Shown: positions 20,437 to 30,236, counted from the first letter of the stretch. The stretch is DNA of 64,000 nt from Bryobacterales bacterium (GCA_025463005.1 JAOAPR010000028.1:1-64000); one strand, 5' to 3'. Notes: generated from the letters alone by a model not told the origin. Program-made: numbers and translations.

Positions 20437-20784
20437 ATGAAACCCTGGCCCTGGCCGCCCGAACTGGACGCCGTCATCGCCGCGCCCCGGCATCACCGCC
20501 TGGTATTCGAAAATGAACAGGTGCGCGTGCTGGATACGCGCATCCCGGTAGGCGATACCGTACCGGTCCACACGCACCGCTGGCCCGCCGTCTACAACAC
20601 CGTCCGCTTCAGCCATTTCATCCGCCGCGACGGCGACGGCAAGATCCTGTTCGACAGCCGGACTCTTGCGACGCCGCTGCCTCCGGCCGCCTGGCTCGAT
20701 TGCCTGCCGCCGCACAGCATCGAAAACGTGGGCGACGGGGAAATTCACCTGATCAGTTTCGAGCTCAAAGGCGATAATCATTAA
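20437..20784 (+). CDS. Small cupin-fold protein
   Basis: 115 residues, a single cupin barrel. The metal-binding motif is seen in VPVHTHRWPAVYNTV (His46 and His48), and the second motif region in PHSIENVGDGEIHLISFEL. Small cupins of this shape are often metal-binding enzymes or sensors; function is not assignable. It starts two bases after hicA and ends 14 bases before the arginase gene. Confidence 0.7.
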   Translation: MKPWPWPPELDAVIAAPRHHRLVFENEQVRVLDTRIPVGDTVPVHTHRWPAVYNTVRFSHFIRRDGDGKILFDSRTLATPLPPAAWLDCLPPHSIENVGDGEIHLISFELKGDNH

Positions 20785-20798
20785 GTAGTTCTTTTCGC

Positions 20799-21713
20799 AT
20801 GCGTCAGTCGCACATCGCCGTCATCGGCGCGCCCATGGATCTGGGTGCGGGACGCCGCGGCGTGGACATGGGCCCTTCAGCCCTTCGCGTCGCCGGTCTC
20901 AATCAGAAACTCGCCGACCTCGGTTACCACACCGAGGACTTGGGCAACGTGGTGGTGGACCAGCCGGAAAGCCTGCCGACCGGTCCCACCAACGCGCGCT
21001 ATCTTCCGCAGATCGCTCATACGTGCGCGCGCCTGGCGGAAATGGTCGAGCGCGCCGCCGATCAGGGACAGGTCCCGCTGGTGCTGGGCGGCGATCATTC
21101 CGCGGCCGTCGGAACCGTCGCGGGCATGTCGCGTCATCTCCACAAAACCGGCCGGAAACTCGGGCTGTTGTGGATCGACGCACACGCCGACATGAACACT
21201 CCCGAATCGAGCCCGTCCGGAAATGTGCACGGCATGCCGCTGGCGTGTGTCATCGGTCTCGGCCCGGCCGAGCTCACTGGCATCGCCTGCCATGTACCCA
21301 TGGTCGATCCCGAGAATGTCGCCATTGTGGGACTGCGCAGCGTGGACGACATCGAGCGTCTCAATGTTCGCGGCGCGGGCGTGCATCCGTTTACGATGCG
21401 CGATATCGACGAGCGCGGCATGCGTACCGTGATACAGGAGGCGATTCAGGCGGTCTCGTCGGGCACCTCCGGTTTTCACTTGTCCTTCGATCTGGATGCG
21501 GTAGATCCGTCGGAAGCGCCCGGCGTGGGCACCCCGATACACGGCGGCATCACGTATCGCGAGGCGCACCTGGCCATGGAAATTGTCTGCGACAGCGGCT
21601 CGATGACGTCGCTTGAAATGGTGGAGCTGAATCCGGTGATGGATGTCGCGAACCGGACGGCGATCCTGGGCGTTGAACTAATAATGTCGGCTTTGGGAAA
21701 AAGGATTCTCTAG
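20799..21713 (+). CDS. rocF: Arginase
   Basis: 304 residues, normal for bacterial arginase. Hydrolyses arginine to ornithine and urea using two Mn ions. Metal ligands are present: His100 in GGDHS, Asp127, His129 and Asp131 in IDAHAD, and Asp231 and Asp233 in FDLDAVDP. The N-terminus (IGAPMDLGAGRRGVDMGPSA) and SPSGNVHGMPLA favour arginase over agmatinase or formiminoglutamase. It sits between a cupin gene and ddl with 14-base and 1-base gaps. Confidence 0.92.
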   Translation: MRQSHIAVIGAPMDLGAGRRGVDMGPSALRVAGLNQKLADLGYHTEDLGNVVVDQPESLPTGPTNARYLPQIAHTCARLAEMVERAADQGQVPLVLGGDHSAAVGTVAGMSRHLHKTGRKLGLLWIDAHADMNTPESSPSGNVHGMPLACVIGLGPAELTGIACHVPMVDPENVAIVGLRSVDDIERLNVRGAGVHPFTMRDIDERGMRTVIQEAIQAVSSGTSGFHLSFDLDAVDPSEAPGVGTPIHGGITYREAHLAMEIVCDSGSMTSLEMVELNPVMDVANRTAILGVELIMSALGKRIL

Positions 21714-21714
21714 G

Positions 21715-22692
21715 ATGCTCTTGCGCGTGGCAGTGCTATACGGAGGACGGAGCGGCGAGCATGAAATCTCGCTACGCTCGGCGGAATCGATCATCGCGGG
21801 CCTGAACCCGGCCAAGTACGATGTCCAGCGCATCTTCATCACTCCCGAGGGTCGCTGGAAGCCCCATCCGATTTCGCCCGAGCCTGGTGGCAATCTCGGA
21901 ATCGACGTCGTGTTTCCCGTGCTCCACGGAACGTTCGGCGAAGACGGAACCGTACAGGGGCTGCTGGAGCTGGCCGATCTCCCTTATGTGGGCGCGGGCG
22001 TGCTGGCATCTGCCGTATCGATGGATAAAGAGGTGACCAAGCGTCTGTTAATCGAGCGCGGGCTTCCCGTAGTCGAGTACTTCACCGTCACCCGGGGCCA
22101 CTACAACGCCGAAGATATTTGCCGCCGGCTTCCCTTCCCGATGTTCGTCAAGCCGGCTAACCTGGGCTCCTCCGTCGGCATCTCCAAAGTGAAAAACTGC
22201 GCGGAGCTGGAGGCTGCGTTGGAGCTCGCCGGCCAGTACGACCGCAAGATTTTGGTGGAGCGCGGCATCACGGGCCGCGAGTTCGAATGTTCCGTGCTGG
22301 GCAGCGAGCAACCGCTGGCGGCCGTCCCGTGCGAGGTAATCCCGTCGCGCGAATTTTACGACTACGAAGACAAGTACCTGCTCGATGCGGCCAAACTCAT
22401 CGTGCCCGCCCCGCTCGCGCCCGAGCAGACCGCGGAAATCCAGCAGCTCGCCGTAGCAGGCTATCAGGCTGTCGAGTGCGAAGGCATGGCGCGTGTCGAT
22501 TTCCTTATGGAAAACGCCTCCGGGAAGCTCTACATCAACGAGATCAATACCATCCCCGGCTTCACCTCCATCAGCATGTATCCGAAGATGTGGGAAGCGG
22601 CGGGCGTGCCGTTTACCGAGCTTTTGGACCGCTTGATCGAGCTCGCGCTCGAGCGTCATCGGAGCCGCGAAGCCACGCGTTTTGAAAGATGA
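21715..22692 (+). CDS. ddl: D-alanine--D-alanine ligase
   Basis: 325 residues. ATP-grasp enzyme that joins two D-alanines for peptidoglycan precursors. The N-terminal VLYGGRSGEHEISLRSAESI segment, the ATP-binding FVKPANLGSSVGISKVKN, and INEINTIPGFTSISMYPKMW near the C-terminus are diagnostic. The start is one base after the arginase stop, and its stop overlaps the next ATG (ATGA), so translation of ddl and the following protease gene is coupled. Confidence 0.95.
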   Translation: MLLRVAVLYGGRSGEHEISLRSAESIIAGLNPAKYDVQRIFITPEGRWKPHPISPEPGGNLGIDVVFPVLHGTFGEDGTVQGLLELADLPYVGAGVLASAVSMDKEVTKRLLIERGLPVVEYFTVTRGHYNAEDICRRLPFPMFVKPANLGSSVGISKVKNCAELEAALELAGQYDRKILVERGITGREFECSVLGSEQPLAAVPCEVIPSREFYDYEDKYLLDAAKLIVPAPLAPEQTAEIQQLAVAGYQAVECEGMARVDFLMENASGKLYINEINTIPGFTSISMYPKMWEAAGVPFTELLDRLIELALERHRSREATRFER

Positions 22693-24149
22693 GGAGATTC
22701 GCGCTCATTTGCGTTTGTTTGCGGCCATTATTGGCGGCGGATGACCCCGCGCAACTGGAACGCGAGCTGAAGAAAATCATCAGTGTATACGCAGCCGTGG
22801 AAAGCGAGTCCGCCGATCCCATTCCTGCCGATGCGGCCATATATCAGGGCGCGATTCCCGGCATGCTGCGCACGCTCGATCCGCATTCGGTGTTCTTCGA
22901 TCCCGATCAGTTCGAACAGCTCAAGCAGATGCAGGCGAGCGAGCGCAAAGGATTCGGCACCGTGGTAAGTCTGCTGCCGGGCCGACTCATCGTACTGCAG
23001 ACACTCGAAGGCTCGCCCTCCGCCAAGGCCGGCCTGTCTGCCGGCGACGAGATTCTTGCCATCAACACCATCCCCATCCGCTACCTGGACGTCGACCAGC
23101 TCACGCAGCTATTAGGCGAAGCACGCCAGCACGACGCGACGCTCGACGTTCGCAAGCCGGGCAGCGAACGGCCCGTGCAGATGGTGATGTCGCCCGCGCT
23201 GCTCGACGCGCCAACCGTGGACCGCGCGTACATGGTCGCACCTGGAATCGGGCACCTGCGCATCACCAGCTTCGAGGAGCCCACCGGGCGGCTGGTAAAA
23301 CAGACCATCGAGAAACTGGGCGGTGAGTACCTGAAGGGCCTGATTATCGACCTGCGCGACAATCCGGGCGGAGCCGTGCAAACGGCGGCTGAAACCGCTG
23401 CGCTGTTTCTCTCGCCGGATCAGGTCATCTTTAGCATCCGGGGCCGCACCACCAAGCCCGAGGAGGTGGCCGTTCCCAAGGATTCGACGCCCTACACTCT
23501 TCCGGTGGTGATTCTCATCAACAGTAAGAGCGCGAGCGCTTCTGAGATCGTGACCGGCGCGCTACAGGATCACGATCGCGCCATCGTGCTGGGCGAGCCG
23601 AGCTTCGGAAAGGGTTTAGTCCAGCAGGTTTTCCCGCTGTCGGCCTCCAGCGGCCTGGCGCTCACCACCGCGTTTTACTACACGCCCAGCGGCCGATCGA
23701 TTCAGAAGCCGCTGGCGAGCGGTCAACTGGGCGCCGCGACAGTAGTCGCCCGGGGACCGTTCCGCTCCGACGCAGGCCGATCGCTGCCCGGCGGTGGCGG
23801 GATCCAGCCGGATCAGATCGTATATCCCGCGCAACAATCCCGCCTTCAGGTCGTGCTCGATGCCACTGGATCGCTCACCAGCTTCGCAGGGGAATTCTTG
23901 CGCACGCACAGCGTCAGCGAGGATGGCGAAGTCACCCCGGCCATGCTCGATGAGCTCAAGGTCTTTTTATCCGAGCGATCGATCCAGCCGTCAGTCACGG
24001 ACTGGCTGAGCCATAGCGATTGGATCGCCAGCCGCTTGCAGCAGGAGATTTTGACTCTGAAGTTCGGCGTTGCGCGCGGCGATGAGATTGAACTCAAGCG
24101 CGATCCCGCTATCCAGACTGCGCTCAGGAAGCTGCGCGGCGCGCCCTGA
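22689..24149 (+). CDS. ctpA: S41 family C-terminal processing protease
   Basis: 486 residues with an N-terminal signal peptide (MRRFALICVCLRPLLAADD). A PDZ domain (about residues 90-170; SAKAGLSAGDEILAINT) is followed by the S41 catalytic core: GLIIDLRDNPGGAVQTA, the nucleophile serine in NSKSASASEIVTGAL and the general-base lysine in SFGKGLVQQVFPL. About 90 residues follow the core. Such proteases trim periplasmic proteins, often in cell-wall maturation, which fits its coupling to ddl. Its 3' end overlaps the convergent DedA gene by 26 bases. Confidence 0.9.
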   Translation: MRRFALICVCLRPLLAADDPAQLERELKKIISVYAAVESESADPIPADAAIYQGAIPGMLRTLDPHSVFFDPDQFEQLKQMQASERKGFGTVVSLLPGRLIVLQTLEGSPSAKAGLSAGDEILAINTIPIRYLDVDQLTQLLGEARQHDATLDVRKPGSERPVQMVMSPALLDAPTVDRAYMVAPGIGHLRITSFEEPTGRLVKQTIEKLGGEYLKGLIIDLRDNPGGAVQTAAETAALFLSPDQVIFSIRGRTTKPEEVAVPKDSTPYTLPVVILINSKSASASEIVTGALQDHDRAIVLGEPSFGKGLVQQVFPLSASSGLALTTAFYYTPSGRSIQKPLASGQLGAATVVARGPFRSDAGRSLPGGGGIQPDQIVYPAQQSRLQVVLDATGSLTSFAGEFLRTHSVSEDGEVTPAMLDELKVFLSERSIQPSVTDWLSHSDWIASRLQQEILTLKFGVARGDEIELKRDPAIQTALRKLRGAP

Positions 24150-24771
24150 AAAATTGCAGCGCCAGCGGAGCCACACTGATGAACACGATCCCGAGGACCA
24201 CTTTTTCGAAGTTCCCGCGGATAACCGGGATCGACCCCAGATAATAGCCTGCCAGGGTCATCGACAACACCCAGCCCAGCCCACCGATCACGTTGAAAAA
24301 GAGAAATCGCGTGTATTGCATGCGTCCCACGCCTGCCATGAACGGCGCGAAGGTGCGTACGATGGGAACGAACTTGGCGTAGATCAGTGTCTTGCCGCCG
24401 TGCTTCTCGTAGAACTGTCGAGTGCGGATGATGTATTCCTGCTTGAACAGCAGCGAATCCGGGCGCGTGAAGATGCGCGGCCCGGTGCGGCGGCCCAGCA
24501 GATAACCGTTCTGATCTCCCAGGATCGAGAAAAACACCAGCAGGGCGCAGATTTGAACGATATCGAGTTTGCCCGCTCCCGCGACCACGCCTACCGTGAA
24601 TAGCAGTGAATCGCCTGGCAGGAACAGCCCGATGAGCAGTCCGGTTTCAGCGAAAACGATACCGCCCAATAGCAGGTATCCCCACCATCCCGTGATCACC
24701 TGGGATAGAAGTTGAATCAGGCGGTCGGGGTCAGTGAGGCTCCGCCAAACCTCGACCAGAAAGTGGACCAT
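24124..24771 (-). CDS. DedA family membrane protein
   Basis: 215 residues with about five hydrophobic segments. Family features are clear: GIVFAETGLLIGLFLPGDSLLF, the FSILGDQNGYLLGRRTGPRIF loop, and YAKFVPIVRTFAPFMAGVGR-like sequence. DedA proteins act in membrane homeostasis, and some carry undecaprenyl phosphate back across the membrane. It starts 14 bases after the ppiD-like gene on the same strand. Confidence 0.9.
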   Translation of the reverse strand: MVHFLVEVWRSLTDPDRLIQLLSQVITGWWGYLLLGGIVFAETGLLIGLFLPGDSLLFTVGVVAGAGKLDIVQICALLVFFSILGDQNGYLLGRRTGPRIFTRPDSLLFKQEYIIRTRQFYEKHGGKTLIYAKFVPIVRTFAPFMAGVGRMQYTRFLFFNVIGGLGWVLSMTLAGYYLGSIPVIRGNFEKVVLGIVFISVAPLALQFFRARRAAS

Positions 24772-24785
24772 CTGGCGAGAGCGCG

Positions 24786-26711
24786 CTACTTCTGGCGCAG
24801 CGTGGCGATCATGTTCTGGATCTCTTTTTGGTTCACGACCACCTTACCCTCGCTGGTCAGCTTCGCGAGGATGCCGTCCATCAGCAGCGCATTGCGGTCC
24901 TGAGCTTTTTTCTGTTTGATCTGCGCGAGCAGGGCATCGTGCTCCACCGGCAGGGCCGCCAGATCGGCTTCGGCTTTTTCCGTCACTTTGGCGACCACAT
25001 TTCGCGTCTGGATCACCAGGGGACCCAACACCGCGCCAACTGGCGCAGTGAATGTTTCTTCCAGCGAGGCGGCCGGTCCGAGACCGTCGATCGAATCGGC
25101 GCGTCCGAACATGCTGGAGGTGGTCACGTCGAGCTGCATCGACTTGGCGATCTTGTTGATGTCCTCGCCTTTTTTCAGACGTTCCGCCGCCTCTTTGGCG
25201 GAATCCGCGGCCATCTGAGCCGATTTATCGTTCACCAGTTTGTCCCTGATTTGCGCCTGGACCTCGCTGAACTCGGCCGGCCGGCCGGGAGTGCGGCTGT
25301 TCAGAACCAGCACCGCCATGCGGTTGTTGGGCAGAACCAGAACCGGCGACACCTCATCCGGCTTCATCGAAACCAGCGTGCTGTCGATTTCCGGATTCAC
25401 GCCCAGTGTCGGGATGGCTTCGCCGGCCGATGCCGAAGGCATGACGATGACTTCCGCGCCGTATTTCTTGGCCACTTCAGCGGCGGTTTTGGGCGACTTG
25501 ACCAGCGCGGCGTGCAGCTCATCGCCGAGTGTCTGCATTTTGTCGGTGACGGCTTGAGCGCGCACTTCCTTGGTCAGCTCATCCTTCACTTCCTCGAACG
25601 ACTTCAGCTTCGCGGGTTCCTTTTCGGTCACTTGGATGATGTGATAGCCGAACTGCGTGGTCACGACACCGCTCAGTTCCTTCGGCTTCAGCGTGAAGGC
25701 CACGTTGTCGAACTCGGGAACCATCTGGTTGCGGACGAACCAACCCAGATCGCCACCTTGTTCGGCGGTGCTGTCCTGGGAATTCTTCTTGGCGAGATCC
25801 GCGAAATCGGCGCCGTTCTTAAGCTGTTTCAGCAAATCTTCCGCTTTGGCCTGCAGGACTTTCTTCTCGGCGTCGGATTTTCCTTCGGTCTTCAGCAGAA
25901 TGTGACGGGCATGCACGCGCTCCGGCATGCGGAAGTTATCCAGAGCGTTAGAATAGGCCGCGCGAAGCTGCTCCTCGGTCACGTTGATCATGGCCGCGAC
26001 TTTATCCTGGTCGAGCACCACCACCTGGTAAGCCAGCTTCTCCGGTTGGGCAAAGTTCGCCTTCGACGATTCGTAGTACTTGCGCATTTCCTCTTCGGTG
26101 GGCTTGGCTTGATCGCGAAACTTGGCGGGAGGAAACGCGATGTACTGGATCCTGGCGCGTTCGTACTTCTTGCGGAATTCGTCCTCGATGTCCTTGGGCG
26201 TCACCACCACGCTGCCCAGGACGGCGCTCTGCAGCTTGCGCATGATTACTTGATCCTTGGCTTCGTCCACCACATCCTGAAGCGTGATTCCCTGCTGCTT
26301 CAGGGCTGCGTCGAACTGGTCAAGAGATGAGAGCGTGCCATTGGGAAAAAACTGCGGATAGTTGGCCACCAGACTTGCCCGAGCCTCATCGTCACTGGCC
26401 GTAATGCCCAGGCGGTTGGCTTCATAGAGAGCCGCGCGCTGCGTAATCATGGTCTCCACGAATTGCGGCAGATAGACCTCCATGAGATCCGGCGGGATGC
26501 GTCCGGCGCTGTACTTCTGGAAGAGCTGCTGCGCCTCCAGGGCGGTGATCTTGTGGCCGCCGATATCCGCCAGCACCGGATTGTTCGTGGTGGTGGTCCC
26601 CATACTGTAATTGGGGATCAGGTAGGTGACCATGGACAGCGCGACCAGGGTCAGCAATCCGCCCAGAATGTATTTCTTAACCTTATCGGAGCTGCGGAAC
26701 AGATCGAACAT
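24786..26711 (-). CDS. ppiD: PpiD/SurA-like periplasmic peptidyl-prolyl isomerase
   Basis: 641 residues, the size of PpiD. One N-terminal membrane anchor (ILGGLLTLVALSMVTYLI) is followed by a SurA-type chaperone region (about residues 45-230). A parvulin domain lies at about 255-365, from RVHARHILLKTEGKSDAEK through NGADFADLAKKNSQD to FGYHIIQVTEKEPA. A long helical C-terminal part follows. It is expected to help outer-membrane proteins fold on the periplasmic face, fitting with the large TonB receptor encoded just upstream on the same strand. Confidence 0.9.
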   Translation of the reverse strand: MFDLFRSSDKVKKYILGGLLTLVALSMVTYLIPNYSMGTTTTNNPVLADIGGHKITALEAQQLFQKYSAGRIPPDLMEVYLPQFVETMITQRAALYEANRLGITASDDEARASLVANYPQFFPNGTLSSLDQFDAALKQQGITLQDVVDEAKDQVIMRKLQSAVLGSVVVTPKDIEDEFRKKYERARIQYIAFPPAKFRDQAKPTEEEMRKYYESSKANFAQPEKLAYQVVVLDQDKVAAMINVTEEQLRAAYSNALDNFRMPERVHARHILLKTEGKSDAEKKVLQAKAEDLLKQLKNGADFADLAKKNSQDSTAEQGGDLGWFVRNQMVPEFDNVAFTLKPKELSGVVTTQFGYHIIQVTEKEPAKLKSFEEVKDELTKEVRAQAVTDKMQTLGDELHAALVKSPKTAAEVAKKYGAEVIVMPSASAGEAIPTLGVNPEIDSTLVSMKPDEVSPVLVLPNNRMAVLVLNSRTPGRPAEFSEVQAQIRDKLVNDKSAQMAADSAKEAAERLKKGEDINKIAKSMQLDVTTSSMFGRADSIDGLGPAASLEETFTAPVGAVLGPLVIQTRNVVAKVTEKAEADLAALPVEHDALLAQIKQKKAQDRNALLMDGILAKLTSEGKVVVNQKEIQNMIATLRQK

Positions 26712-26844
26712 AGTGATATCTCCAGATGCTGGCGCGTGGCCGTATGCGCGCAGGAAACCGCCTGTTTTAGGGCGAGCTAACCTTCAGTATATCGCAGCAT
26801 ATGCGCAAGTCTAACCGCCCTTGGCGAGTCGGTCAGCGTCAAGC

Positions 26845-29800
26845 TCAATAGACCAGCTTCAATGCAAACTGGAGCTGGCGTGAATCCTGCGCGCTCGAGA
26901 TGCGGCCGAAGTTTGGCGTGAACGCGATCCGGTTGGGAATATTGAAGTTCGGATGGTTGAACAGATTGTAGACCTCCGCTCGGAACTGAAGCCGGGCGGG
27001 TTCTTTCAACACGATATCCTTCTGCAGCGACAAATCGAATTCTTCCAGACCCGGGCCGATGACGCCATTGCGCGGGGCATTGCCGAAAATATAGAGCGCG
27101 GGCAACGAATACACTGACGTGTCGAACCATTGCTCGGGCGTATGTGAACCGTTGTTCGACGCTGCCGAGACGTTGGGGCGCTGGGCGGGGCCTGCGCCGA
27201 TATTGGCCTGATCGCTGGCGATATTGATGGTGAACGGCGCTCCCGATTGCGCCGTGAAGTAGCCTCCCGCCTGCCATTGGCCCAGTACCGCTTCTACCCA
27301 TGGATTTTTCGCCGGAGCGGGAATCTGATAGACCGCGCTGATCACTGCTCGATGCCGGTGATCGAAACTCGAGGACGCTTTCTCCGCCGCCATATTGCGC
27401 ACATCCTGCGGCAGATTCGTTTCATTGAGCGTGGCTCCCGGATCGGATGCGTCGTCGATGGAGTGAGACCAGGTCCAGTTCGCGTCGAACGTCAGCCCCC
27501 GGCTCACACGCCGCTTGATGCCTAGGGCGAACGCGTGATAGCTAGCCCATCCATCCCATCGAATAGTGTTGAACTGGCTTAGCTGCGGAATCGGACGGCG
27601 TGCGCCAATATCGCCGGGTCCGGGCAGCGGCACATTGAGGACGGTCGAACTGTCGGCATGTACGGTGCGCGACCCGATATAGGCCAACGACAGCATCGAA
27701 CCTCGAGTGAGCTCGCGCTCCAGATTGAGATTCCAGACTTCGTTATATTCGATCTTGAAATCGTGATTCAGGTTGTTGCCGCCCACTGTTCCGAGGCCGG
27801 TGGCGACCAGCGCATTTCCAAGTTTGAAACTGGGCGGATCCGCCGCATTCGAATTCACCGTCTTCGTAACGAAGAAGGGCAGATTCTGGGCGAAGGCCGT
27901 CACGATGCTGTACGCGGCTTGATTGGGGTAAATACCGAAGCCTCCGCGCAGCACCGTATTCGCATGTCCCGGCAGGGTCCAGGCGAAGCCGCCACGCGGA
28001 GCCAGGCGCAAGGGTTTTGTTGTGAGCAGACTGTTGTTCCACCCCGCTGCGGCGGATGTCGCGTAGGGAATGGGCAGAAGCGGCAGCAAAGCGTTCGCCG
28101 CCGGGGAAATCGTTCCCGACACATCGCTCGCGATCACGAAACGGCCCCCGGGAATCTCGGGGTCAATCGCTGCCATCTGGTTGCGCGCATCCGTCATGTT
28201 CCGGTTGTATTCATATCGAAGGCCGGCATCGAGCTTCAGGTTGCGCGTCACCTGCCAGCTGTCCTGAACGTAGAAATGCCCCCAATTGGCGTTAGCGTCC
28301 ATCGCGGCGCGTCCCAGGCCCACTTGCGCGGTGGTCGGATCGCCCAGCAGGAAGTCGGCGAAAGCGTTCCCGTCGCCCAAGCCGGCCGCCGACGACGTGA
28401 ATCTCGGCGTAAACGAAAAGATCCCCCGGGCTCCGTTGGGATTCACCGGCCGCAAGTCGTAGTGCATCAGGTACGCACCGAACCTGACAGTATGCGCCCG
28501 CCAGTGAAAGTTGACGTTGTCGAAGAATTCGAAATCGCGGTTGTCGCGAAACGTAAAAAGCGCCGGATCACCCACAGTGGTGAACTGTCCGCCGAAGGAC
28601 ACTTGCGGAAAACCCATATCCAGCGGGTTCGTCGTTACGCCTTGCAGGCCGACCTTGGCTGCGAACGGATTTCCTGCATTGGGACTGGTCTGCCCGCCGG
28701 CGACGGTCAGAAATGCAAACCGCGCCTCGTTCAGGAATTCAGGCGAGAAAACGTGCGTCCATCCGGCCACGCCGTTGAGGGCGTGGGTGCTCAGGCTGCG
28801 GCCGAATCCGGGCAATAGACTCTCCTGCAACACTCCCGATCCAAACGGATCGAACTGGCGCGCATCGAACAGCGAAAAACGCACATATGCCGTGTCGTGC
28901 ATGGAAAACTGGTGATCCAGCTTCACGCTGAAATTATTGCTGTTGGTCCGCTGGATCTCCGCCGCGAGAAGGTTCTGGGCGATTCCCGGCAAGTTGGCGT
29001 GTGGAATATTCGCCAGCAGAGCCGTGGACACGGAATCCAGGCGCGCAAGCGGGATGCGGTTTCCGGAAAAAGGCTGGCGGGCGCCTCCAGCGGTATTGTC
29101 CGGATCGTAAACCGCCGGCAACCCCGTAAAGTCGCCGATCCGCATCGCATCGGTAGGTACGGAGAACGTTCGCGTGAGTGATTTCCGGACTCGCTGGCCT
29201 TCATAGGCAGCGAAAAAGAACGTTCGATTCCGGGCCACCGGTCCGCCCAGGCTTCCGCCGAACTGGTTCTGGCGGAAAGGAGGGATCGGCGCCTGTTGCG
29301 AGTCGAAAAAATTCTTCGCATCAAAAATGTCGTTGCGCACGAACTCGAACAGGCTGCCATGAAGCTCGTTCGATCCAGACTTAGTGACGACATTGATCAC
29401 CGCTCCGGACTTGCCTCCGAACTCGGGAGCATACGAAGTCTTCTGGATGTTGAACTCGCTTATGGATTCGATGGAAGGAGCAATCACCATGTTGTTGAAG
29501 TGCTCGTCGGTTACGGTCGCGCCATCGATCAGGTACAGGTTGTGCCCGCTGCGCTGTCCCAGCACACTCACAAGGTTTCCGGCTTGCTGCATCGCGTCGC
29601 CACGAGTTCCGCCGGGGGGACGAACTACTCCCTCGCTTAGCATCGCCAGGTCCAGAAACTGCCTGCTCTTCAGAGGCAAATTGACGATCTGACGGCTCTG
29701 GATTACGTCCTTGATTTCGGCGGATTCCGGCTGGACGGCGCCAGTGTTGGCCTCCACCACCACGGTTTCATTCGCATCGCCGATCTGGACGGTAAAGTCG

Positions 29801-30114
29801 TGGCGAAGGGAATCGCCGACATGCACTTCTACATTGGACAAGACGGCTTGTTTGAAACTCTGGGCCGTGACTTTCAAGGAGTACCGGCCGATGGGAAGCT
29901 GGGCGAATAGGTACTGGCCGGCGCTGTTGGAAACGGTCGTGAATTTTTGCCCGGTGTGGGCCAGCTCGGCCACCACGGTCGCACCAGGCAGAGCTCCTCC
30001 CAGGGCGTCCTGTACGATGCCGGCGATTTCCCCCGTGTTCATCTGCCCCGCGATGAGGATTGCGCTGAACAAGGCCAACGCGACCACTCTTTGAGGAATT
30101 CGGGACTTACACAT
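26845..30114 (-). CDS. TonB-dependent receptor with carboxypeptidase-regulatory-like domain (receptor 1)
   Basis: 1089 residues. A signal peptide (VVALALFSAILIAGQ) is followed by an N-terminal beta-sandwich (GEIAGIVQDALGGALPGATV, about residues 28-115), then a plug domain (about 120-250; IDGATVTDEHFNNM, YAPEFGGKSGAVINVVTKSG) and a large barrel ending in LQFALKLVY, an aromatic C-terminus as expected for BAM insertion. This Oar-like architecture is abundant in Acidobacteriota. Substrate is unknown; large glycans or peptides are typical. It is divergent from a secreted protein gene with a short shared control region. Confidence 0.92.
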   Translation of the reverse strand: MCKSRIPQRVVALALFSAILIAGQMNTGEIAGIVQDALGGALPGATVVAELAHTGQKFTTVSNSAGQYLFAQLPIGRYSLKVTAQSFKQAVLSNVEVHVGDSLRHDFTVQIGDANETVVVEANTGAVQPESAEIKDVIQSRQIVNLPLKSRQFLDLAMLSEGVVRPPGGTRGDAMQQAGNLVSVLGQRSGHNLYLIDGATVTDEHFNNMVIAPSIESISEFNIQKTSYAPEFGGKSGAVINVVTKSGSNELHGSLFEFVRNDIFDAKNFFDSQQAPIPPFRQNQFGGSLGGPVARNRTFFFAAYEGQRVRKSLTRTFSVPTDAMRIGDFTGLPAVYDPDNTAGGARQPFSGNRIPLARLDSVSTALLANIPHANLPGIAQNLLAAEIQRTNSNNFSVKLDHQFSMHDTAYVRFSLFDARQFDPFGSGVLQESLLPGFGRSLSTHALNGVAGWTHVFSPEFLNEARFAFLTVAGGQTSPNAGNPFAAKVGLQGVTTNPLDMGFPQVSFGGQFTTVGDPALFTFRDNRDFEFFDNVNFHWRAHTVRFGAYLMHYDLRPVNPNGARGIFSFTPRFTSSAAGLGDGNAFADFLLGDPTTAQVGLGRAAMDANANWGHFYVQDSWQVTRNLKLDAGLRYEYNRNMTDARNQMAAIDPEIPGGRFVIASDVSGTISPAANALLPLLPIPYATSAAAGWNNSLLTTKPLRLAPRGGFAWTLPGHANTVLRGGFGIYPNQAAYSIVTAFAQNLPFFVTKTVNSNAADPPSFKLGNALVATGLGTVGGNNLNHDFKIEYNEVWNLNLERELTRGSMLSLAYIGSRTVHADSSTVLNVPLPGPGDIGARRPIPQLSQFNTIRWDGWASYHAFALGIKRRVSRGLTFDANWTWSHSIDDASDPGATLNETNLPQDVRNMAAEKASSSFDHRHRAVISAVYQIPAPAKNPWVEAVLGQWQAGGYFTAQSGAPFTINIASDQANIGAGPAQRPNVSAASNNGSHTPEQWFDTSVYSLPALYIFGNAPRNGVIGPGLEEFDLSLQKDIVLKEPARLQFRAEVYNLFNHPNFNIPNRIAFTPNFGRISSAQDSRQLQFALKLVY

Positions 30115-30159
30115 TTCATTCGGCGCGGGCGGCAGCTTCTATCGTAAGTTGCTGTTTGT

Positions 30160-30189
30160 TTGAAGTCTAGTGACGTTGTTCACTATAAA
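30160..30189 (+). promoter_or_regulatory. Promoter with embedded palindromic operator
   Basis: TTGAAG (30160-30165) and TATAAA (30184-30189) are separated by 18 bases, a fair sigma-70 pair about 47 bases before the gene at 30237. Inside the spacer a perfect inverted repeat TAGTGA (30168-30173), six bases, TCACTA (30180-30185) runs into the -10. A protein bound there would block the promoter. The divergent TonB receptor starts at 30114, so both genes may be controlled from here. Confidence 0.45.
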
Positions 30190-30236
30190 GATCGGGACTA
30201 AAGTAAACGGCGGCAGCTTGTGGTTTAATCACCTGT

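Noticed and set aside
24828-26330. 500-codon open frame antisense to the PpiD-like gene
   Set aside because: The opposite strand encodes a complete PpiD with a parvulin domain; the antisense product is a compositional shadow.
27658-28818. Long open frame antisense to TonB receptor 1
   Set aside because: The receptor frame has signal peptide, plug and barrel; the antisense translation is Arg/His-rich with no domain.
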